This document shows positions 10,919-21,946 of a DNA stretch of 64,000 nt, piece after piece. Source of the DNA: Brasenia schreberi (lineage: Eukaryota; Streptophyta; Magnoliopsida; Nymphaeales; Cabombaceae). Location of the stretch: positions 6,686,001-6,750,000 of the forward strand of contig JAYKKT010000064.1 of the NCBI GenBank assembly GCA_036023115.1. The letters run 5' to 3'. Position 1 is the stretch's first letter, and every line of letters starts with the position of its first letter. Below the pieces are notes generated by a model. The model was given only the letters and a program-made list of their open reading frames with translations. It was not told the origin of the DNA and searched no databases. Position numbers and translations under genes: made by a program.

Positions 10919-13312
10919 AACTCTGCCCATGTAAGGGATCACCCTTGCATTGTCGATCCCAAGCCTGGATAAATGAGGGTTGTGTTAGGCTTCCGACAGC
11001 CAGCGTAAAACTTTGTCGGATTTTTATACCATAGATTACACAAATTATGAGCATTGCTTTAGCCGTTCCCGCCTAGCGATGCACTACAGAGCCCAAATGC
11101 AGTGATAAGTAAGCAAGGGTCACTACATTTGCGAAGAGGGTTCCCACATCATTGGCGGGTGTGGGTAAAGAAGTTAGTCCCGCTATATTGCCGCGTGAAT
11201 GTAGTGAATAATTTGTGTTTGTGACAAGTTAGTCCTAGATAATAAGATTCGTATTGGTTCTTAGAATATCACATTATCCGGTAAGCTAATGGAGGTGGTA
11301 TATACTATGATTCGTAGAAAGATTCATATTCTATGTTTACAAGAGACAAAGTGGGTTGGAGAAAAAGCAAAGGAGATAGAGGATACAATTTTTAAATTAT
11401 AGTACTCAGGCAAGGAAAAGGCTCGAAACAAAGTTGGTATTATCATAAATAAAGATTTAAAGGATAGTGTAGTAGACATACAACGATATCGTGACCAAAT
11501 CATGACATTGAAATTAGTGTTAGGAGCATCGATTTTGAATATAGTTTGTGCTTACGCACCCCAAGTAGGCCTAGAAGATAGTATAAAACAACTTTTTGGG
11601 AAGAGTTAGATAAGGTGATTCAAAGGATTCCACAAAGGGAGATGATTTGTTTAGGATACTTAAATGGACATGTCAGTAAAGAGGCATTAGGATACAAGGT
11701 ATTCACGGAAACTTTGGTTTTGGGGATATAAATGAGCAAGGTAGGGAGATTTTAAATTTTGCTATGCCAATTGATCTCTTTATAGTCAATACAATCTTTA
11801 AAAAATGAGATGAACATTTAATTACTTATAAGAATGGCTTATCACAAACACAAATTGATTACTTTATTTGTAGAAAAAAAGATAGAGTGTGTTGTAAAGA
11901 TTGCAAGGTAATTCTAGGAGAAAGTTTAACCGCCCAACATCGACTTTTAGTTATGGATTTACAAATAAAAAAATAGACAAAGAAGAAAAGAGTGAATCAA
12001 GCTATTCAGACTAAATTATGGAACCTCAAAAGCGAGAAAGAAGATATTTAAACAAAAAGTCCTTCAAGGAGATGCTTGGAATTGTGTTGGTACACCTTGT
12101 GATATGTAGAACAATATGGCTATACATATTATGAAAGTGGTGAAAGATGTGTCAGGTGAATCTAAGGGAGGTGTACTGTTACAAATAGAAGCTTGGTGGT
12201 TGAGTGAAGTAGTGCAAAATAAAATCAAGGCAAAGAGGGTATGTTACAAATTACATTATGCTAAGAAAACTAGTGAAACTTTAGATGCTTATAAGAAAGT
12301 GAACAAGGAAGCAAAAAGGGTGTCAGTGAAGCAAAAGCTAAAATTTGAGAGGATTTATATAAAAAAAACTCAACTCAAAAGAGGGTGAAAGAGATATTTT
12401 AAGGATAGTTAGGGCTAGAGATAAGAAAACTAAAGATCTTAATTTTGTTAGATGTATCAAAGACGAGGATGAAAAAATTCTAGTAGCAAACGATGATATA
12501 AGAAATAGATGGAAAAACTATTTTTATAAGCTTTTTAATGAAAATAAAGATGTTAGTATTAGCTTAGGAGAGTTAGCCAAATCAAAAGAGTATATAAACC
12601 ACAATTTCTACCGACCTATTCAAAAGAATGAAGTCAAAGAGGCTCTTAAACATATGAAGGGTGGTAAATCGGTAGGACTAGACAATATTCTTATAGAAGT
12701 TTGGAAAATACTAGGAGAAATAGGAATCACTTGGCTCACAAGATTATTTAATGAAATATGGAGAAACCAAAAGATGCCCGAGGAATGGAGAGCGAGTACA
12801 CTTATACCCATATCTAAGAACAAGGGACACATTCAGAATTGTGCAAATTATCGAGGTATCAAGTTAATGAGTCATACTATGAACGTAGGTTAAGACAAGT
12901 ATCAAGTACAACAGAGAACCAATTTGGATTCATGCCAGGCAGATCTACTGTAGAAGTCATTCACCTTTTACGACGTCCTATGAAATATTTTAGAGCAAAA
13001 AGGAAAGACCTTTACATGATATTTATTGATATAGAAAAAGCTTATGATAGGGTACCGAGGGAGGTTCTTTGGAGAACCTTGAAAAAAAGAGTGGAAGAGT
13101 CTAAGGAAAAAGTTAATAGAAAATTTGAACTATGGAGAGAAAAGCAAAGGCCCCTGACTTAGTAGAACAAAGACAATATATGGAATGTAAGTTTGATCAT
13201 TTGGTTACTTCAGAGGGCATAGATATTAAAATTGGCACATATTGCATCCCCCAAAAAGGAAAGTTTTAAATACCTAGGGTCAATTTTTCAGAGTGATGGA
13301 AGAATAGATGGA
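10919..13312 (+). mobile_element. LINE J: inverted 5' segment of the same RTE LINE
   Basis: Starts with the family 5' end (aactctgcccatgtaaggga), passes the leader and the AP-endonuclease (VCAYAPQVGLEDS, NGHVSKEALG, QIDYFICRKKDR, TAQHRLLVMDL), and then the reverse transcriptase ([47 protein letters not shown]). A deletion removes the stretch between the palm and [11 protein letters not shown]. It ends near gatgga at 13,312. Stops and frameshifts are numerous. The 5' terminus faces LINE I, the geometry expected of twin priming. Confidence 0.85.
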
Positions 13313-13373
13313 TAGTTTCTCTTCATTGTTTGTGATATTTGATCATCCGTTGCACTACCCACGTTTTCCAATA
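13313..13373 (+). repeat. Truncated 5' LTR of the PPR-carrying element
   Basis: Only the last 61 bp remain; they align with the end of the 3' LTR (tttgtgatatttgatc, then gcactaccca vs gcgctatcca). Confidence 0.8.
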
Positions 13374-13386
13374 TGGTATTAGAGCC
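13374..13386 (+). other. PBS of the PPR-carrying element
   Basis: tggtattagagcc, a one-mismatch version of the initiator tRNA-Met complement, directly after the LTR remnant. Confidence 0.75.
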
Positions 13387-13694
13387 TTCGATCGATGGGA
13401 GTAGCAACTGTGAGCAAGTATTGTAGGAATAAAAAGGAGAGAGCCAGGAGGCAAATTAAGGAGAGGCCATGGTCGACCATACATCGTAACTTCTGTGATG
13501 TTCTAATGAGAAGAAACAAAGAAGGGAATGTGGTGAAGGCGTACTTGAGGTACAAGGCTGGAGCGGTGACTGGAGTGATGGCCATGGTTGTCACCTATTG
13601 TATTAGTTCGCTACTGCCCAATCGCCCTTCGAGTCTTTGAATTAGAAACCCAATGTAGTTATCGGTGAGTCATGCACAAAAATGCAAAGGCATC
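13387..13694 (+). other. Leader of PPR-carrying element
   Basis: Between PBS and the PPR homology. Short ORFs exist on both strands; no domain is recognised. It may be element leader or the 5' flank of the captured gene. Confidence 0.4.
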
Positions 13695-14990
13695 ATATAT
13701 GGAGTTTGCCCCCCGCTCTCGCATATCTCTCCTTGAAAGAAGCAAAAAAAAATTCCACGCCCGCTTGCTTAAACTCGCCATGGATCGACAACCATATGCA
13801 AGGGGCTTTAATCCGCATCGTCGCCATGAAGCAATTTGGAATTTTGGATGTACAGAAATATGAGGCATCAAGGTGTGGTTCCGAATAACTTCACCTTCCC
13901 GTTCGTTCTTAATGCATGTGAGAAGCTATCAGAAATCAAACAAGGAGAAGAGATCCATGGAGTGATTATGTGTTATTGATTTGAATTGGTTTTGTCTGCA
14001 ATGACCTCACTGTTGAAGGTGTACAACAATTGCGGGGAATTTGGAAATGCTATCAAAGTGTTTGATGAAATGCCTCACAGATATGTGTGCTTGAATAACA
14101 TGATTGCAGGATTCCTTAGGCATGGAGACCTGGTTTCAACTCAGCTTGTTTTGAGTGAATGAGTGAGAGAAGCTTGGTCTCTTGGAACTCCATGATTTCA
14201 GGACATGCTAATTCTGGGAAATTGAGAAGGCATGCCAATTGTTTGAAGAAATGCCAAAGAAGGATGTGGTGTCATGAAATTCGATGGTTGGGGCGTATTA
14301 TCGGCTAGGTTACATGGAAGAGGCTCATCAATTGTTTGATTAGATGCCTGAAAGAGATGCAATTTCTTGGAGTAGTTTGATTAATGGCTATACCCATGTT
14401 GGCAGGTTTAGTGATGCTTTGACGCTTTTCAGAAAGATGCATCTTCTGAATGTTATGCCAGGTGAAGTAGCGATGGTTAGTGTGCTTGGAGCTTGTGCTA
14501 ATCTTGGTGCAATTGATCTTGGAAGATGGATTCACGACTATATACAGAAGTATGAGTTAGTGATAACTAATAATTTAGGCACTGCACTAATAGATATGTA
14601 TTATAAGTGTGGAAACATGGGCAAGGCATTGTGTGTTTTCTATGTGATGACTAACAAGGATGTGATAACATGGACAACCATGATATCTGAATTTGCATTA
14701 AATGGATAGAGCGAAGATGCATTGGAGTTTTTCCATCATATGCTAAATGGAGGAGTCAAGCCAGATGCTGTTACTTTTCCAGGAATTCTGAATGCATGTT
14801 CTCATGGAGGTCTTATTGCAGAGGGCCAACATTATTTCAACTCTATGAGAACAAAACATGGGATCACACCGAAAATTGAGCACTACAGTTGCATTATTGA
14901 TCTTCTAGGCTGAGTTGGTCTTCTCGATGAAGCCGAGCAGTTCACCTTGAGTATGCTTTATGAACCTGATGTTGTGATGCTAGATTCTCT
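13695..14990 (+). pseudogene. PPR protein (PLS class) pseudogene, transduced
   Basis: The translation, with frame changes, reads as an organelle RNA-binding pentatricopeptide-repeat protein. The N-terminal ISLLERSKKKFHARLLKLAM resembles the 'SLLERC..LKQIHARLLK' start of PLS proteins. Repeats then follow: NNFTFPFVLNACEKLSEIKQ, GNAIKVFDEMP, MPERDAISWSSLINGYTHVG with FSDALTLFRKM, VSVLGACANLGAIDLGRWIH, NLGTALIDMYYKCGNMGKA, NKDVITWTTMI, PDAVTFPGILNACSHGGLI, and HYSCIIDLLG then GLLDEAEQF. At least seven stops or frameshifts disrupt it (including 14,341, 14,707 and 14,911). No introns are evident, as usual for PPR genes. Not functional. Confidence 0.88.
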
Positions 14991-15295
14991 GGGGGGGGTT
15001 CATCTTACACTCATAAAAATATTGAGTTGAAGATGTTGCAGCCAAAGAAGTTGTTAAAAATGTTTTAGCTAAGAAGCTGATAAAGAACAACCATGAAGGT
15101 TGAGTTGAAAATGTTTAAAACAAGAAGCTATGGCTACTGAAGAACAACCATAAAGATTGATGAAGAGTGTTGCAGTCAAAAAAGTTGTTGAAAAGTGGAC
15201 AATCAAGAGGGCTGGAAAAAAAAAGAGGAATAAGAAAGAATCAATTTTTTGGCAAGTTTGGAGTTCGAAGTAGTTCACTTCCAACTTGAGGGGGG
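14991..15295 (+). other. 3' internal region and polypurine tract
   Basis: An A/G-rich stretch with an imperfect internal duplication: gttgcagccaaagaagttgtt versus gttgcagtcaaaaaagttgt, and aagaacaaccatgaaggttg versus aagaacaaccataaagattg. It ends in the polypurine tract ttgagggggg adjoining the 3' LTR, the site where plus-strand DNA synthesis would start. Confidence 0.65.
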
Positions 15296-15581
15296 TGTTG
15301 AAGAATATGAATATCTGTTGTTTTTAGTGTTAGTTTTATAATTTCTGATATTTAGGTATTATTGTAATTGTTCGTACTAAAGGTATTTTGGTTATTTTGT
15401 GTCTAACAACCCATTATATAAGGGTTGAACATGATGTATTAGGGTTAAAAAACTAAGATTAAGAAAGAGAGAGAGAGGGGGAGGCCTCCATTAAAGGACC
15501 TGCTCCTCCTCCGATCTCAATAGTTTCTCTTCTTTGTTTGTGATATTTGATCCTCCACTGCGCTATCCATGCTTTTCAATA
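15296..15581 (+). repeat. 3' LTR of the PPR-carrying element
   Basis: Begins tgttgaagaatatg after the polypurine tract. It has a TATA-like stretch (cattatataagg near 15,412) and a GA-rich tract near 15,464-15,485, and ends cttttcaata. About 286 bp. Confidence 0.78.
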
Positions 15582-15889
15582 GTAACATTCTGATCTTTAA
15601 CAATTGTAAGTTGTAATTTTAACTTTGTTGTTTATTAAGTTAAACTCCAAATGTATTTAGTAGTCTATTCACGTTAATGGTATGAAATATGGATGCTTCT
15701 AGCCTTGTTCATAACTTCATTAGGAGATGTTTTTGTTATAGTATGGATGCTTCTTCATGTTATAGATGTTTTGTTCATTAATTTTAATTTTTACATTTTT
15801 TATATTTTTTAATACTAATTCTTTTTACACTATACCGTAGGATAAAGGCATATCGGTGCCCAACGCGATACGGGCACCGATACGGTTTT
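15582..15889. other. Non-coding filler between nested elements
   Basis: No gene. It contains 'cgatacgggcaccgatacgg' near 15,870, of the type seen in hAT subterminal repeats, suggesting another degraded DNA-transposon end. Copia A coding similarity resumes at about 15,890. Confidence 0.4.
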
Positions 15890-16508
15890 TAAACATTAGG
15901 GAAAGATCTTTGGTCAGGGTAACATGAGGAAAGGACTTTATTTCTTCGAGGAGACCAACAAAACAACAATGAAGTCTATCCTCACTACGGAGAAAATGAA
16001 GGAAAAACCGACTTTATGGCATAAGAGGGACACCTTCTCTTTTCTAAAATTACGATGATATTACCTAAAATTTCTAGTTGTAGTGATTTGATTTTACAAC
16101 ATGAAACTTATGAAAAGGCCAAACATCATCGTGTGCCATTTTCATTGAATAAAACTAGAGCTTCTAAGCAGTTTGGGGTCCATGTTCTATTACTTCATTG
16201 CATAGCTATAAATATTTTATTTCTTTTATAGATGATTGTACTCGATTCACTACGGTCTATCTCATGAAAACCAAAGATAAAGTGAAAAATATCTTGCTCG
16301 TATACTGTCAATTCATCCATACCCAATTTCAGCTACCCATCAAAATCATTCGTAGTGATAATGGAGAGGAATTTATATCTCAATTACTATATTCATATTT
16401 TCCAAGTCATGGGATACTACACCAAACATCTTGTCCATACTCTCCAATCCAAAATGGTATTTTTGAGAGAAAAAACATGCATATATTGAATATTGCAAAA
16501 ACTTTGTT
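15890..16508 (+). pseudogene. Copia A integrase, first part
   Basis: Reads a GAG-pre-integrase remnant, then HSYKYFISFIDDCTRFTTVY, IIRSDNGEEF and HQTSCPYSPIQNGIFERKN: the integrase catalytic core with the D of FIDD and SDNG, and the glutamate region. Interrupted at 16,508 by LINE K. Stops in the upstream part. Confidence 0.88.
16492..16508. repeat. Target duplication of LINE K, left copy
   Basis: attgcaaaaactttgtt, perfectly repeated at 17,452-17,468. Confidence 0.95.
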
Positions 16509-17451
16509 ACAACAACAACTAAGCCTTTTCTCATACTAGACGGGGTCGGCTACATGGATTCTTTGTTTCCACAAAGCTCTATCATGTACCATGTTAGCAA
16601 TTAACTCACAATAAGCTAGATCATTCTTTATTTTTTCTTTCCAAACACTTTTGTGGTCGTCCTCTACCTCTTTTAATGCTTTCCAAATTTAGTTTTTCAT
16701 ACCTTCTTACAGGTTCTTCTTCTGATCTTCTTTCTATATGTCCAAACCATCTTAAACGATATTCTCTCATTTTATCCTCTATTGGTGCCACTCCTAATTT
16801 GTTTCTAATAACCTCATTATGTATACGGTCTTTTCTTGTATGACCACTCATCCATCTCAACATCTTCATTTTTGTCATAGACATCTTTTGTACATATTGA
16901 TGGTTAATTGCCCAACACTCAAAACCATAAAACATGGCAGGTCTAATTGTTGCTCTATAATATTTACCTTTTAACTTTAATGGTATCTTCTTATCACAAA
17001 GAATACTTTATACTCCTCTTCATTTTAACCAACCAGCATTAATTCTATGCGTAACATCTCCATCAATTCTTCCATCACTCTGAAAAATTGACCCTAGGTA
17101 TTTAAAACTTTCCTTTTGAGGGCTGCAATGTGTGCCAATTTTAATTTTTATATCCTCTGAAATAACCAAATGATCAAACTTACATTCCATATATTTTGTC
17201 TTTGTTCTACTAAGTCGGAGGCCTTTGCTTTCTAATGTTTGTCTCCATAGTTCCAATTTTCTATGAACTTTTTCCTTAGAGTCTTCCACTAACACAATGT
17301 CATCTGCAAATAACATACGCCAAGACACTTCATCTTGAATATGTTTTGTTAACTCATCAATCACCATTATAAATAAGTATGGACTTAAAGTTGATCCTTG
17401 ATGTAACCCAATACTACCTTCAAAGAAGTATGTCATTCCTTGATCTGAAAA
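16509..17451 (-). mobile_element. RTE LINE K, 5'-truncated, clean insertion
   Basis: A 943-bp LINE on the minus strand with TTG tail, C-terminal domain ([20 protein letters not shown]) and reverse-transcriptase end ([37 protein letters not shown]: the FADD active-site box is intact). Truncated just upstream of GLHQG. Flanked by a perfect 17-bp duplication of copia A integrase sequence, so removing it restores integrase continuity (AKTLL then LIGNN). Confidence 0.95.
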
Positions 17452-17468
17452 ATTGCAAAAACTTTGTT

Positions 17469-18240
17469 GATTGGGAATAATGTTCCAAAATTTTATTGGG
17501 AGAAAGTTGTCTTAACTACTATATTTTTGATAAACTGCATGCCCAATAATGTTCTTAACCGTGATTCTCCCTTTCATTCTTTATGTCCTACTCATAAACA
17601 ATTTCATATATCATTAAAGGTGTTTGAATGTACTTGTTTTTTATATATTTTTAGTAATGATAGAGACAAACTTGCTACTAGAGTAGTTAATTGTATTTTC
17701 TTAGGATACTCCTCTACCTAGAAGGGATATAAGTGTTATGACCCCAAGAAGAGGAAGTGTTATCACGATGGATGTGACATTTCATAAAGACTTACAGTAC
17801 TTTGGTAATGATGGGATCAATTTATTAATTTATCGGACTTCTATTGTCTTACCGATATTGCCATTAGAAGAAAATCCTGAAAAAAGAAGAGCAGGCGACC
17901 AATCCTCCGAAAAAAAGAAAGTGGCAAACCTACTCAAGAGGAAAAAGGAAGATAGTCCTACCAAGTCCCAGTGCTACCCTCAATCAGGATACTCTCCCTA
18001 AATCAGTTCCGATATCTACTCAGGTAAATCCGTTGACTTCTCCTAGTATTTTAGATGATTTACCTATTCCTCTTTATAAGGAAAAATGTAAAGCAACAAA
18101 ATATCTTATTAATAAAATAGTCTCTTATACTAATTATCCAAAAGAATATCAGTTGTTTGTGTTGAATGCAGACAATTTTTATATTCCAAACACATTTGAA
18201 GAAATTAGAGCCCTAAAAAGAAATCAAGCATGAGAACTTA
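17469..18240 (+). pseudogene. Copia A integrase C-terminal part and linker
   Basis: Continues LIGNNVPKFYWEKVVLTTIF and LINCMPNNVLNRDSPFH, then FLGYSST and the DPKKRKCYHDGCD-like end, then an acidic linker. A stop falls at FLGYSST*. The linker ends in the RT entry PKEYQLFVLNADNFYIPNTF. Confidence 0.85.
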
Positions 18241-18960
18241 CAGATTTACTACCATAGAGGAAGACTGTGGGCTATAAATGGGTGTATATCATAAATATAG
18301 AGTCGATGAAAATATAGAAAGATACAAGGCAAGGTTAGTAACTAAGAGTTATAGGTAATCTTATGGTATTGACTATACATAAAACTTTACACTAGTTGTA
18401 AAATTAAATACAATCAAAATTCTCCTAAATGTGATGGTTAATAAGAGATGGGATTTATAGCTAGATTAGAAGAATGCATTTCTCCAAGAAGATCTTACCA
18501 AGGATATCTTTATGGACTTACCACCTGGTTATTACCTAAAGACGGCACCACCTAAGGTATGCAAACTAAATAAATCTATCTATAGTTTAAAGCAATTGCC
18601 TAGAGCTTGGTTTGAAATGTTTAGTAATGGAATACTCGGCTTGGGCTTCAAACACAACACTAGTGATCACATGTTATTCATTAAACAAGGGGAAAAAATT
18701 ATTCTCTTTGTTGTGTATATTGATGATATCATTGTTACTAGTGATGATGTGGAAGGAATTATTTCGTTAAAAAAGGAGTTGTATGTGTTATTTGACTTTA
18801 AAGACTTGAGAAAACTAGACTATTTGAATTGAAATTGTCCGAAGTAATGATTGTTTGTTCTTAAGTCAACGTAAATACATCTTAGATCTATTAAAAGAAA
18901 CAAAGATAGGAGATTGTCGTGTATGTACGGTCCAAATTGAAATTTGAAGGGGGATGATGG
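18241..18960 (+). pseudogene. Copia A reverse transcriptase remnant
   Basis: Reads FMDLPPGYYLKTAPPKVCKL, NKSIYSLKQLPRAWF and VVYIDDIIVTSDD, so the YxDD catalytic box is kept as YIDD. The upstream part (KARLV...) has several stops, and another stop follows LDYLN. Confidence 0.88.
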
Positions 18961-19658
18961 AAATTTTAAAGACTTGTATGAAGATGTGGGCAATGAGATT
19001 AGTAGAGAAACTAATATACCTTACAATCATGAGATCATATATAAGCTTCGGAGTAAGCTATGTTAATAGATGGATGCACTCGCCATCCAGACACCACATG
19101 AATATGGTTTTCCATATTATCAAATACCTGAAATCATCTATTACTCACAGTTTACTATATACTCCAAATTCATATATGAGTATTGAGATTTATTAAGATG
19201 CTTAGTGGGTTGGTTCAGTAGATGATAGAAGATCTACTTCATGTTATATTGTATAACTAGGAGGCAATGTTGTATTATGAAAGAGTAAAAAACAATCTGT
19301 TATAACTAGATCAAGTGTAGAGGTTGAATATTGTGAAATTGCCCTTGTTATGTGTGAGTGTTAATGGATATTATCACTATTTGAAGAAATCGGTCTTGGG
19401 AGAACCATTCCAATTAATTTTTTCACCGATAGCAAGGTTGCACTTCAAATAGCCTCTAATCCTATCTTCCATGAGAGAACAAAACATATTAAAGTTGATT
19501 ATCATTTTATTAGAGAGAAGGTTTTCCAAAGAATTTTCAACATCAACCATGTTCATTTTGAAGATCAACTAGCATACATACTCACAAAGTCAATAGATGC
19601 CAATGGACTCTCGGCAAGTTGGGTGTTTCACGCATTCAAATCCCAACTTAACTGGGCA
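18961..19658 (+). pseudogene. Copia A RNase H remnant and polyprotein end
   Basis: Reads VNRWMHSPSRHHMNMVFHII, KYLKSSITHSLL and, after stops, FTDSKVALQIASNPIFHERT and KHIKVDYHFIREKV, the usual copia RNase H end, running into the 3' LTR. Confidence 0.85.
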
Positions 19659-19978
19659 CGTTGAAGATGTTGAAGACTCGTAGTGGACTAAGACTTAAAT
19701 TTTTGTACTTTGAATTTTTGTACTTAATCTTTGTTGGGTCATTCGGCTCCTACTAGATTGCCGACTATCATTAGAAGTACTAATCAGGGGTATTTCTATC
19801 TTTTAAGTTATAAACCTGTATTTTAAAATACCCTAATTATAATTTTGAATGTTAGGAAACGAAATAAGAAAGAGAGAGAGGTGCAACAGTCTCGGGAGAC
19901 CCCAACCCTCATCTTGATCCAAATGTCTCTTGGTATTTGTTGATTTGTGTTTCTTAATGTTTGGGTTGACTCACGATA
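19659..19978 (+). repeat. Copia A 3' LTR
   Basis: Begins (c/t)gttgaagatgttgaagactc and ends tgactcacgata. It is longer than the 5' LTR because of the segment around gggtcattcggctcctacta. The divergence (including the indel) suggests an old insertion. Confidence 0.88.
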
Positions 19979-21930
19979 AATGTAACCAAATATTAACTTC
20001 AAAGGAGTTTGTCGTTACTTCGTGAGTCCTTCACACATATTTTTGCACCATCGTACATGTCTCTTATAAGATTTATGTAAGTCAATGGAATACCTCTCTT
20101 TTTCAAGGTTCCCCAAAGAAATCTCTTCACATCCTATCATAAGCTTTTTCTATATCAATAAATATAATGTAAATTTCTTTTTTGCTGTAAAATATTACAT
20201 ACGATGTCTCAATAGGTGAATCGCTTCAATAGTAGATGTACCAGTCATTAATCTAAATTGGTTATATATTATAATCGATACTTGTCTTAATCTACGTTCA
20301 ATAATTCTTTTTCATAATTTCATAGTATGACTCGTTAATTTGATACCTCGATAATTCACACAATTCTAAATGTCTCCCTTGTTCTTATATATGGGTATAA
20401 GTACTCGCTCTCCATTCCTCGGACATCTTTTAGGTTTTCTATATTTCATTAAATAGTCTTGTGAGCTAAGTGAGCCCCATCTCTCCTTGGATTTTCCATA
20501 TGTCTATAGGAATATTGTCCGCTCCTACATATTTACCAACTTTCATATATTCAAGAGCCTCTTTGACTTCATTCTTTTGAATACGTCGATAGAAATTGCG
20601 ATTTATATCCTTCCCTAATTTGGCTAACTCTCTTCAGATAATACTAACATTTCTATTTTCATTAAAAGCTTATAAAAATAATTTTTTCATCTATTTTTGA
20701 TATCATCATTAACCACTATAATCTTCTCATCCTCAGCTTTGATGCATCTAACAAAAGTAAGATCCTTCGTTTTCTTATCTCTAGCCTTAGTTATTCTAAA
20801 AATATCTCTTTCACCTTCTTTTGAGTTAAGCATTTTATACAAATCCTCTCAAATTTTGACTTTTGTTCTACTAACGATTTTTTTTGCTTCTTTCTTTGCT
20901 TTCTTATAAGTTTCACTCTTCTTAGAGTAATGCAACTTGTAACATGCCTTCTTTGCCTTGGTTTTATCTTATACCACTTCACTCCACTACCATGCTTCTT
21001 TTTGTACCGGTACACCTCCCTTAGATTTGCCTAACACATCTTTTGTCACTTTCCTAATATGTATAACTATATTGTTCTATATATTAGGTGTACCTACATA
21101 ATTCCAAGCATCTCCTTAACAATTTTTTGTTTAAATATATTTTCTTTTTTATATTTGAGGTTCTACCATCTAGTCTGAATAAACTCTACCCAGAAAACCT
21201 TCTTTATACTATCTTTTAATCCTACTTGGGGTGCATAAGCACAAACTATCAAAAACTCTACTCCTAACACTAATTTCACAATTATAATTAAGTTACCATT
21301 ATATGTCTAGTACACTATCCTCTAAATCTGTATTTATAATACTACCAACTCCATTTTGAGTCTTTTTCTTTCCTAAGTACCATAATTTAAAACCTGTATT
21401 ATCAATCTCTTTTGCTTTTCTGCAACCCACTTTGTCTCTTGTAAACATAAAATGTGAATCTTTCTCTGAATCATGGTATCTACCACCTCCATTAATTTGA
21501 CGGTTAATATTATGATATTCCAAGTACCAATACTAAGCTTATTATCTAGCACTAGCTTTCTTACCCCCATATCTATCCATTATGAAAGTGCAGAGACCCG
21601 AGTTGTAACTTCTTCACTACATTCAGGAAACAATGTAGCGGGACTAACTTATTTACCCATACCCATCCATCATGTGGGAACCCTTTCTGCAATTGATTCA
21701 CTATATCCGGGTAAAGATGTAGAGGCCCTTGGTTACTTTTCACTGCATTCGAGCTATGCAGTGCATCGCTAAGATGAAATGCCCCAACATAATACTCATA
21801 ATTTATAGAATCTACGGTACATAAGTCCAACAAAGTTTTAGGCTGACTGTGGAAAGCCTAACACAACCCTCCTCATTTATCTGAGCTTGAGACCGATCAT
21901 GCAAGGGTGATCTCTTACATGAGCAGAGTT
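19979..21930 (-). mobile_element. RTE LINE copy B, 5' part
   Basis: Continuation of the LINE interrupted by copia A: on the minus strand it holds the 5' end (aactctgctcatgtaagaga), the endonuclease (VLDNKLSIGTWNI, ILCLQETKWVAEK) and the reverse transcriptase up to the region just before GLHQGS. Adding 9,248-10,014 gives a near full-length element. Multiple stops. Its right target duplication is at 21,931-21,946. Confidence 0.88.
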
Positions 21931-21946
21931 AGAACAATGGAGTAAT

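Larger units (their letters stand above)
13313..15581 (+). mobile_element. LTR element carrying a captured PPR gene
   Basis: The end of a 5' LTR (13,313-13,373) and a complete-looking 3' LTR (15,296-15,581) share 'atagtttctctt(c)...tttgtgatatttgatc'. A tRNA-Met PBS (tggtattagagcc, 13,374) follows the first, and a polypurine tract (ttgagggggg, 15,286-15,295) precedes the second. Between them there is no gag, protease, integrase or RT; instead there is a PLS-type pentatricopeptide-repeat gene in the same orientation. This is the expected form of a non-autonomous LTR element that transduced a host gene. The 5' LTR is cut by the LINE J junction. Confidence 0.78.
10015..19978 (+). mobile_element. 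Ty1/copia element A (nested host of other insertions)
   Basis: A plus-strand copia element with its 5' LTR at 10,015-10,299, PBS TGGTATCAGAGC from 10,300, integrase, reverse transcriptase and RNase H in copia order (about 15,890-19,650), and its 3' LTR at 19,659-19,978. Most of gag and protease is gone, replaced by the LINE I/J and PPR-element block (10,438-15,880). The integrase is further split by LINE K. The whole lies inside LINE B. All ORFs have stops. Confidence 0.88.

Noticed and set aside
14341..14913. A functional PPR gene
   Set aside because: At least seven stops or frameshifts and LTR/PBS/PPT borders show a transduced pseudogene.
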